From Alphaproteobacteria bacterium (GTDB lineage: Bacteria > Pseudomonadota > Alphaproteobacteria > Rhizobiales > CAJQND01), in assembly GCA_024227565.1 (NCBI GenBank), contig JAAEUE010000041.1, positions 1-43,001 on the forward strand: a stretch of 43,001 bases of DNA. The letters are read 5' to 3'. The position numbers were made by a program, and so were the translations under genes. A model generated the notes under the pieces. It was given only the letters and a program-made list of their open reading frames with translations. It had not been told where the DNA came from and made no database searches. Positions 1 through 6,034 of the stretch are shown here, piece after piece. How positions within the stretch are numbered: the stretch's first letter is position 1; each line of letters starts with the position of its first letter.

Positions 1-135
1 CAGGTCGAACGCTGCTTCAACAAACTTAAATGCGCAAGACGGCTCGCAACCCGCTACGACAAAACCGCACTCAGCTATCTCGGCTTCATACACATCGTAT
101 CGGCAAGATTGTGGGTCAGGAGTTTGTCAACATGA
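1..135 (+). mobile_element. IS5-type transposase, C-terminal end, cut by the window edge
   Basis: Reading frame 1 is open from the first base to a TGA at 133-135 and gives 44 residues. They include the pattern VERCFNKLK, then RRLATRYDK, then a hydrophobic end with ARLWVRS. This is the usual C-terminal signature of IS5/IS4-like DDE transposases (the E of the DDE triad sits in the VERxFxxLK segment). The N-terminal part lies outside the window, so intactness cannot be judged. It ends 38 bases from the 3' end of the repeat-protein gene, so the RiPP-like cluster borders a mobile element. Confidence 0.8.
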
Positions 136-173
136 CCTAGTTTATAGATCACTCTGAGTTGGATCTTGAAAGC

Positions 174-824
174 CTAGTCGTCAGCACCCGATACTCTTGA
201 GCCACTGACGCGAGAACCACTGACACGCGAGCCGCTCACCCGAGAACCGCTTACCCGGGATCCACTGACACGCGAGCCGCTCACCCGTGAGCCGCTTACG
301 CGGGAGCCACTGACACGCGAGCCACTGACGCGCGAACCGCTCACTGCCGCCTCACCCATGCCCGCCTCGATCAAATCAGCAATAGGACCGGTGCTCACGT
401 CCAAGGTCATGGAAAAGTCGGACTCGTCATAAGACCAACCCTTGGCCCCCCCGCCATCGTTGGTATGAGGAAACTTAAAGTCTTGAATGACCAAACTGAT
501 TTCTTGCCCGGCAAGATTTTCAATATCGTCGCCTTCACCATGCACGAGGAAAATCGTGGGCGCATCAAGCTCAACATATCGCCCCGACGCGATGAAGCCA
601 AAGATCCTTGCTAAGCCGGGATCCAAGTTATTACTTCCACCAGCATCCGTGGTCAGCATCTTGCCGAAGAAATTGTTGGCATTGTTACGGGTCGGCGGAT
701 AGTTGGCATCCTTGGTATCCAGCTTCAGATCTTTTAGGAGAAATCCAACCAGGATAATGTTCGATGCGCTCAACAGCGTATTGCCGACGTCGTAATTCGT
801 TTTCTTGGAGGGTCTTCTTGCCAT
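174..824 (-). CDS. putative multi-core RiPP precursor with ten SGSRV repeats
   Basis: The product is 216 residues. Residues 1-161 form a non-repetitive region that I do not recognise. Residues 162-211 are ten perfect SGSRV pentapeptides, and the protein ends SGADD, a degenerate eleventh unit. I chose the ATG at 824 because AGGAG lies 7 bases upstream; the in-frame ATG at 857 has no such site. It is the last gene of a minus-strand run of YcaO, TfuA and an HExxH peptidase, which is why I infer a precursor whose repeats are the cores. Known precedent: the thiovarsolin precursor also has tandem repeated cores beside a YcaO-TfuA pair. The N-terminal part is long for a leader peptide and may be a folded domain. 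The alternative is a repeat protein modified in place. The precursor role is an inference. Confidence 0.7.
   Translation of the reverse strand: MARRPSKKTNYDVGNTLLSASNIILVGFLLKDLKLDTKDANYPPTRNNANNFFGKMLTTDAGGSNNLDPGLARIFGFIASGRYVELDAPTIFLVHGEGDDIENLAGQEISLVIQDFKFPHTNDGGGAKGWSYDESDFSMTLDVSTGPIADLIEAGMGEAAVSGSRVSGSRVSGSRVSGSRVSGSRVSGSRVSGSRVSGSRVSGSRVSGSRVSGADD
192..341 (-). repeat. ten tandem 15-bp units encoding SGSRV
   Basis: Ten in-frame 15-base units lie within the precursor gene. Every unit encodes the same five residues, but the bases differ at third positions: Val is GTG, GTC or GTA, Gly is GGT, GGC or GGA, and Arg is CGC, CGT, CGG or AGA. The first Ser of every unit is AGC/AGT and the second is always TCN. 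This fits copying of one ancestral unit followed by drift at silent sites only. No replacement change is visible in 150 bases, which points to selection on the exact peptide. Confidence 0.95.
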
Positions 825-935
825 GCCTATGCTCCTGATTTCTTTGTCTCTCAGCATACACTGTCAAAGCATAAATTCAATAAAATTGAGGATCAGAAAC
901 ACAAATACACCTGGAATCGCTCAGCTTTTTACAAT

Positions 936-2264
936 TTACTCAAGATCACGTGGTGAAATTGTGCGATCGGTAAGTGAATGACTGTGTTTATCTGGTTTTT
1001 TAAGCCTTGGACCAGGGTCGAACCGCCCAATTTCCCGTATCAAAAAATTTCGATGAATAATTTTGTAGTTCTGCCCGCCAGTCAATTCCTGATCCGCTTC
1101 CTCGAGCGCCTTGCCAAACTCAGCAAAGCTGATCTGGCGCCGACCAAACATCGGTATCGCGTCGGCAACCAATGTTCCCAGCTGATCTCGAGCGGTCTCC
1201 ATAGCCCGCTTGAAGCCTTCAGGATTGAGGGCATAAAACTTGTCGAAATCATCCTGCAAGATACTGCTGTAGGCAGGATCACCCTCCAACCTATCTGACA
1301 TTTCCTCCATTTCAGGTGGAATCAGACCGAGCTCCAAAAGGTGCTCATGAAACAAATCGACCAAAATGTCGAACATGGCGCCGGTGAGAGGCTGGGCGAG
1401 TTTATGCTCATCATCCCAACCGTCAACAAACTCAGACATCACCCGGTCGTTTGCGGCCAGACGGATCTGATTGTTGTCAGACATTTCTGCAAACCGGCTA
1501 AGCTTGTTGTAGGTGTAAAGGTTCCCGCTGGTGTTGTTGAGCAGCGACGTCATAACAGATTCGAAATGCAGTGACGCCAGTAGCGCGACCACGTCAGCCA
1601 TGGATTCCTGAAACCCAAAATATTCCGGCTCCTCGTCATGCGCGGAGGGCATGCCAATTTCGCTATAAACGATCGCATGGCCCACCTCATGGGCGATGAT
1701 GTCGAAATTGAGGAAAAACGGGCTGTATTTGCCTTCTGATTCCATTCCTCCCGCTTCCAGAAAACCCCAACCAAGGAAGGCGTTGTCCACCTTTGGAATG
1801 ATGGAGATCTCAAGCCGATCGTAGTCATCGCGGAAATGCCAATCTATCTGCCGGCCGAAATACCCCTCCCAAATGTCAAGCGTAAACCGGGTCGCACCAA
1901 ACATGTGTGCCATGAAAAACTCCGGCGTATCCGGCTCAAAATGGTCGAAATGCCCGTCCGCTCCAGGTTGAGCGGGAATGAAAATGTCGTTGTTCCATGG
2001 CGGCAGGAACAGCACTGGCTCGCCGTTCGATTCGTCATGCAGCCCATAGTGGGTTGGCTTGTCTATTGGAAATACCGTGTACATACGATCATCGGCCGGA
2101 CCTTCAGATATGGTTCCGGCAGGAGAGGAAACGTAAACGGTTTCCGGCTCTTCAGGGTCATCAAGATCTGGCGTCTGCGGATAGAGCCGGAAACGGGTTC
2201 CAAGCCTGCCTTCTGCTCCAAACTCAAGCATTCCAGACGGTGTGTCGGTAAACTCCAAGGTCAC
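936..2264 (-). CDS. HExxH zinc metallopeptidase, gluzincin type, in the RiPP-like cluster
   Basis: The product is 442 residues with HEVGH at 192-196 and a downstream E220 with D224 in the pattern QESMAD. Spacing of 24-28 residues between HExxH and ExxxD is that of thermolysin-like (gluzincin) peptidases, where the two His and the Glu bind zinc and the first Glu is catalytic. No signal peptide or membrane segment is seen, so it is probably cytoplasmic. The start is GTG at 2264 with GAAGG 10 bases upstream; an in-frame stop bars earlier starts. It lies 39 bases after tfuA and 111 bases before the repeat-protein gene, so I infer that it removes the leader or cuts between repeats. Thermolysin-like enzymes prefer a bulky hydrophobic residue after the cut; Val is the only one in each repeat unit. 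The exact peptidase family is not certain. Confidence 0.75.
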   Translation of the reverse strand: MTLEFTDTPSGMLEFGAEGRLGTRFRLYPQTPDLDDPEEPETVYVSSPAGTISEGPADDRMYTVFPIDKPTHYGLHDESNGEPVLFLPPWNNDIFIPAQPGADGHFDHFEPDTPEFFMAHMFGATRFTLDIWEGYFGRQIDWHFRDDYDRLEISIIPKVDNAFLGWGFLEAGGMESEGKYSPFFLNFDIIAHEVGHAIVYSEIGMPSAHDEEPEYFGFQESMADVVALLASLHFESVMTSLLNNTSGNLYTYNKLSRFAEMSDNNQIRLAANDRVMSEFVDGWDDEHKLAQPLTGAMFDILVDLFHEHLLELGLIPPEMEEMSDRLEGDPAYSSILQDDFDKFYALNPEGFKRAMETARDQLGTLVADAIPMFGRRQISFAEFGKALEEADQELTGGQNYKIIHRNFLIREIGRFDPGPRLKKPDKHSHSLTDRTISPRDLE

Positions 2265-2303
2265 CAGCGATCGCCCTTCAACTTCCTTGGACTCTCAATC
2301 ATC

Positions 2304-3647
2304 TCATCCTGCATCCGTCTCTAACTGCTGTAAGTATAAATACTCACGCGCCAGTATAGTGTAGAAATCATCTTTCGATTGCAAGCCGTGAGCGGCGATG
2401 AACGCTTCTACACTGCCAAAACCACCGTAGTTAGGGCGCGGTTGAAAAAACCATTCCTCCAACACGGTCGGATGGATGTCTAATGGGAACGCCTCTACAC
2501 GTGTTTCATGCTCTGTCCGACCCAATACCTCGGCCTTGTGAAGAGCACGGTGCGCAAGGCTCTCATACGCCCCTTCTAGCTTCAGCACACCCAGCGCATG
2601 GGCATCGAACATCTCAGGATCATTCTCAGCGAGGCGCGAGACACTGAGCTCTTCGATGAGAAGCTCCTTGAACTCCTCAGCGCTGAGATCATTTGCACTG
2701 AGCCACCTCGCGAGCCCGGCGCCTGACATTAATCCGGCTTGTTCCCGGAACCGTTTGGTAACTTCGCGGCGCTCGCCTGCGTTGAACTTTATGTTTTGCT
2801 CGAATGCCCAATCAACCGCGCTCTTTCGCAACAGTGCTTGCTGACGAACGGCAAACTGTTGATCTGAGAGCATTAATTCATCCAGCACGTCGCGCGAATT
2901 CCCGCTTGTGTCCTGGCGGGTACACCATGAGGCGGTGCCCTGCTGCCACAAAATCGTTTGTTCAAATGTGAAACCAACCTGCAACGGCGCGTGGCCCTCC
3001 GCTATGCCCCGCTTAATGGTTTCCAGCAATTCAAACGCATCGAGCTTCTTTTGATCAATACTGTTCTCCGGCAACCAGTCCGCCAGACCTTGGCGAACGC
3101 GCTTCGGCAAATCGTTTGCACCCGGCCGCTCCAACAGCTGTTCCCAGGTTCGCTCCCGATAATCTAACGATTTGGCCAGCGTGCAAAGATATCGTGACTG
3201 TTCCTTCGACAAAACGTTGCTAGCGACAGCGCGCTCCAAGGTTGGCCTGATATTCACCATTGGCTCGCTCAGCGGCACGTATCCCAACTCGGCTGGTCCG
3301 TGCACAACGGCCACCTCGTCATCGTCTTCGATTTTCCCGGATTGGTATCCCTCAAAGATTTGGCCGACACCCGTCATTCCAAACGCACTAAGTTCAGCAG
3401 CCCTCAGAGCGCCCATGCTAGAGGCTCCTAAAACTGTGACGCCCTCTGAAAGAGCCCACAAGATCTCTTTGTGCCAAACAGATGCCACGCCATCGAAATA
3501 CCCGTCTATGAGGCCAATGAAACGTGGTCGTTGCTGAACTGCTTGATAAACGTCCCCTTGCGCGGCCGGCGACCAGCAGTCAGCGTCCAAGACAGACAGA
3601 ACCTCGGCTTCTGAAATCGTTGGGCCGATGAAAACAATTGCCGTCAT
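2304..3647 (-). CDS. tfuA: TfuA-family protein, YcaO partner
   Basis: The product is 447 residues. The first ~220 carry TfuA-family signatures: VFIGPTIS near the N-terminus and, at about residues 59-86, HKEILWALSEGV followed by GASSMGALRAAEL. TfuA proteins act with YcaO enzymes; in studied RiPPs the pair installs backbone thioamides, and TfuA is thought to help deliver sulfur. The C-terminal half (about 230-447) is a charged, probably helical region that I do not recognise. The ATG directly follows the ycaO stop (TAG then ATG with no gap), a strong sign of coupled translation and a working pair. No sulfurtransferase gene is adjacent, so sulfur would come from housekeeping enzymes. Confidence 0.9.
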   Translation of the reverse strand: MTAIVFIGPTISEAEVLSVLDADCWSPAAQGDVYQAVQQRPRFIGLIDGYFDGVASVWHKEILWALSEGVTVLGASSMGALRAAELSAFGMTGVGQIFEGYQSGKIEDDDEVAVVHGPAELGYVPLSEPMVNIRPTLERAVASNVLSKEQSRYLCTLAKSLDYRERTWEQLLERPGANDLPKRVRQGLADWLPENSIDQKKLDAFELLETIKRGIAEGHAPLQVGFTFEQTILWQQGTASWCTRQDTSGNSRDVLDELMLSDQQFAVRQQALLRKSAVDWAFEQNIKFNAGERREVTKRFREQAGLMSGAGLARWLSANDLSAEEFKELLIEELSVSRLAENDPEMFDAHALGVLKLEGAYESLAHRALHKAEVLGRTEHETRVEAFPLDIHPTVLEEWFFQPRPNYGGFGSVEAFIAAHGLQSKDDFYTILAREYLYLQQLETDAG

Positions 3648-4895
3648 CTAAGGGCCCATTTCCTGCGCCCGTGCCCTTGGACCAGGCAAATAGGAGTCGT
3701 CGTCGTGTGGAGGCTCGAGCTGCGGAACAACAATCCTCACAACAGATGCCGGTACATTCGGTTTGCTCAAATCCACTGAATACACCTGTTCCACACTGCA
3801 CGAGCCAAGACGATCAAGCAGCATCTGCAGATCGTCCGTCAGGGTGTCTTTTTCTATGGTGGGGCATTGCAGGAACGAACGCTTGGGCTCTGCAGAACCG
3901 GCCAGACGGCGCGCACCCGCCACTTTGTCTTCAATTCCGGTCAGCGTGAACTCATCTTGCAACAGATCGTCTCGCGCGCCAGAAATATAAGTGAGTCTTG
4001 TCTGGACCGCCTCGGTCAGTGTTCGAGACAATGCAATAGCCCGACTAGGGTGTGTTCCCGCGCCGGCGCCAATGTGCTCCACCACACCGTCATGGGGCAA
4101 CAGCAAACCGTAAAATGAGGCAACGCCAATATCCGTGGTGGTTTCCCACACAGCCATTTTTAGCTGCGCCTGCTCTAGCTTGGCAAGAATGGAACGGCAC
4201 TCTGCGTCATCAACAGTTGCGAGGTCCAATTGGCGCGCAGCCCTCTTTGCCCTGGGCAAGTGGTGCAGTAGAGTGGTTGCATCGCGCTCAATCACTTCGC
4301 AAATCGCGTGACTTTGCGCTTCGACAAGAAGATTGCCTGAGGCCAGACCATTCGTCGAACAGGGAAAACATCCATGCCCAGGCGGAGTTGGCACCGTGTA
4401 ATCGGTGTGCACCATTTCGTAAGGTATCCACCATGGTTCACCGGTGCACAAATTCACACTTTCGATCCAAAGAATTTTCAGGTCAGGGTGAAAGCGCGAG
4501 GATCTTGTCTTGGGAAACTGGGCGGGATCGGCGATTTGCCTATTTCCTCTCAAATCATTGTACGAGCCATACAGTGTAGGCAGGTCTACGCGCTCCGCAT
4601 GCCAGGACTCCACCGATTCCATAACCGCTGACGCTTTGGCTGCATCTAGGTCAACGCCCTTGCCTTGCGACACGGCAACTGAACGTGAATTTGGTCGCAT
4701 GGCCATGACCACCGGAATGCCCACACGATCAAGCCCTGTGACGTTGGCCAACCGGGTTATTCCCATTTCCGCCAGATGAGGCTCGACGCGTTCCAATGTC
4801 TGAACAGGCGACACAACCCGATGTGTACCAACACGGTAGTGCTTGGTCGCAAGCCCCCCAACTAGGGCGCTTGATGCGCCGGTCGTGTCATTCAT
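3648..4895 (-). CDS. ycaO: YcaO-domain enzyme, TfuA-associated
   Basis: The product is 415 residues. YcaO enzymes use ATP to activate a peptide-bond oxygen, leading to azolines, amidines or, with TfuA, thioamides. The family's ATP/Mg-binding residues are visible: the S-x-x-M-E-S-V-E run (E93, E96), the block around QSHAICEVIERDA (E200, E203), and TEAVQTR (E295, R300). The C-terminus is Pro-rich (LEPPHDDD, YLPGPRA), as often seen in YcaO proteins. I chose ATG 4895, preceded by GAGG, over the in-frame ATG at 4919, which has no ribosome site. It is first in the minus-strand cluster and overlaps functionally with tfuA through TAG-ATG. No flavin dehydrogenase is nearby, so aromatised azoles are less likely than thioamides or azolines. 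Confidence 0.92.
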   Translation of the reverse strand: MNDTTGASSALVGGLATKHYRVGTHRVVSPVQTLERVEPHLAEMGITRLANVTGLDRVGIPVVMAMRPNSRSVAVSQGKGVDLDAAKASAVMESVESWHAERVDLPTLYGSYNDLRGNRQIADPAQFPKTRSSRFHPDLKILWIESVNLCTGEPWWIPYEMVHTDYTVPTPPGHGCFPCSTNGLASGNLLVEAQSHAICEVIERDATTLLHHLPRAKRAARQLDLATVDDAECRSILAKLEQAQLKMAVWETTTDIGVASFYGLLLPHDGVVEHIGAGAGTHPSRAIALSRTLTEAVQTRLTYISGARDDLLQDEFTLTGIEDKVAGARRLAGSAEPKRSFLQCPTIEKDTLTDDLQMLLDRLGSCSVEQVYSVDLSKPNVPASVVRIVVPQLEPPHDDDSYLPGPRARAQEMGP

Positions 4896-4959
4896 TTGGC
4901 TCAACCTCAAACGGAACATCTATTGACAACCATTAAGTTAGCGCCGCATCAAGGATGAA

Positions 4960-4984
4960 ATCCAGGTAATCGACCTATCTGGAT
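4960..4984. promoter_or_regulatory. inverted repeat, candidate operator between ycaO and the CRP-family gene
   Basis: ATCCAGGTA (4960-4968) and TATCTGGAT (4976-4984) form a 9-base inverted repeat with one mismatch and a 7-base centre. It sits in the only divergent intergenic region of the cluster, directly before the GTG alternative start of the regulator gene. Its two-fold symmetry fits a dimeric regulator such as the neighbouring CRP-family protein. It does not match the classical TGTGA-N6-TCACA site. The function is inferred. Confidence 0.45.
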
Positions 4985-5014
4985 GTGAGCGGGGAAGGCA
5001 AAAAGATACTAATT

Positions 5015-5713
5015 ATGCCAAGCGAAACGGAAAAGACCCTCAAGAGCGTCAAGATATTCGCTGGAATCGATGAGACGGCGCTTACCGAGCTTGCCGAAAA
5101 ATGCCGGTGGGAAACGGTGGAGCCAGAAGTGCAGGTGATCACGCACCAAGACTCCTCAAACGACGTGACATTTGTGATCGAAGGCAAAGCGCGCGTTATC
5201 ATCTACTCGCTGGCCGGAAAAACAGTCACTTTCCGTGATATTGATGCTGGAGATTTCGTTGGCGAACTGTCGGCGATTGATGGAGCACCACGTTCTGCAA
5301 GCGTCGAAGCGGTGGAAAGATGTGTGGTCGCCCACATGCCCAGCAAGGTGTTTCTCGAGGCGATCACCACAAACAGCGCCATAACCGGGGCAGCGCTCCT
5401 CCATTTCACCAACCAAATTCGCACATTAACCGAGCGGGTATTCGAGTTTAGCACCCTGGCGGTGCGCAACAGAATACAGGCAGAATTGCTGCGGCTAACG
5501 GATTTTGAAACAGAGGTTGATGGAACGGCACGGCTCTCTCCGGCCCCGACACATGCAGAAATCGCAAGCCGGGTCAGCACGCACCGTGAAGCTGTTACCC
5601 GAGAACTGCAAAGATTGACAAAACTCGGTCTGATTGAGCGCCAAGGACGATCGCTGCACATAACTGACGTGGCGCGGCTTGAACTCATGGTTCAAGAGGT
5701 TATCGGGAATTGA
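5015..5713 (+). CDS. CRP/FNR-family transcription regulator
   Basis: The product is 232 residues from ATG 5015; a GTG at 4985 would add ten. The N-terminal cyclic-nucleotide-binding fold contains GDFVGELSAIDGAPRSASVEA-like sequence, keeping the Glu and the Arg-Ser that hold cyclic nucleotide phosphate in CRP. A dimer helix follows, then a C-terminal winged helix with THAEIASRVSTHREAVTREL as recognition region. The N-terminal Cys cluster of FNR oxygen sensors is absent. It is divergent from ycaO, and a perfect CRP-type site lies just downstream. A class III nucleotide cyclase in the window could supply the ligand. Control of the RiPP-like cluster is inferred from position. Confidence 0.85.
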   Translation: MPSETEKTLKSVKIFAGIDETALTELAEKCRWETVEPEVQVITHQDSSNDVTFVIEGKARVIIYSLAGKTVTFRDIDAGDFVGELSAIDGAPRSASVEAVERCVVAHMPSKVFLEAITTNSAITGAALLHFTNQIRTLTERVFEFSTLAVRNRIQAELLRLTDFETEVDGTARLSPAPTHAEIASRVSTHREAVTRELQRLTKLGLIERQGRSLHITDVARLELMVQEVIGN

Positions 5714-5751
5714 CCCGCTGAATTTGCCGTCTAACCGGCAACTGGTCCGAT

Positions 5752-5767
5752 TGTGAGTTTTGTCACA
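5752..5767. promoter_or_regulatory. perfect CRP-type site TGTGA-N6-TCACA
   Basis: TGTGA (5752-5756), six bases, TCACA (5763-5767) match the consensus half-sites of CRP exactly. The site lies 39 bases after the stop of the CRP-family gene and 18 bases before a TTGACA (5785-5790) on the plus strand. No protein gene follows before the terminator at 5984, so it may act on a small RNA. Binding by the adjacent regulator is inferred. Confidence 0.6.
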
Positions 5768-5799
5768 TACACGCAAAAACCGATTTGACAGACTGCACA

Positions 5800-6020
5800 C
5801 GCGGCCGGGGGTACAGGCACAGGCTGCTAAAGTGGCGGGTCAGGGATTTCTGGTCGTTTTTGCTGCAGAGATTGCACAATTCACGGAATGTGAACCGGCA
5901 CAAAGCCTGAGCTTGCGGTCGAGGGAGGCCTGCTGACGAGTTCGCCGCAGCATCCTTCCACGTTGTGCGGACAGCACAGGATGGGGGCCATGGTTACTCG
6001 CAATCGCCATGGTCCCTTTT
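5800..6020 (+). ncRNA. possible small RNA between the CRP-type site and a terminator
   Basis: The 321-base gap 5714-6034 has no convincing protein gene. In plus-strand order it holds a CRP-type site, a TTGACA -35-like hexamer (5785-5790, no clear -10), a hairpin (TGTGC 5964-5968 with GCACA 5974-5978, flanked by CATCC 5951-5955 pairing with GGATG 5979-5983), and a terminator. That layout fits a regulated small RNA; the 5' end is a guess. It could also be only the 3' untranslated end of the regulator mRNA. I do not recognise a known RNA family. Confidence 0.25.
5984..6020 (+). terminator. Rho-independent terminator, plus strand
   Basis: GGGGCCATGG (5984-5993) pairs with CCATGGTCCC (6007-6016) as a ten-pair stem with one G-U and a 13-base loop, followed by TTTTCTTT. 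On the minus strand no T-run follows, so it serves plus-strand transcripts coming from the regulator side rather than herA. Confidence 0.65.
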
Positions 6021-6034
6021 CTTTATCTATGTGA

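Noticed and set aside
192..341. Tandem 15-base repeats as a CRISPR array or simple satellite
   Set aside because: There are no spacers, the unit is in frame, and the variation is silent, so it is a coding repeat.
174..5713. Cluster as a standard azole (TOMM/LAP) pathway
   Set aside because: No flavin dehydrogenase or separate leader-binding E1-like gene is present; TfuA points to thioamide chemistry instead. Azolines cannot be fully excluded.
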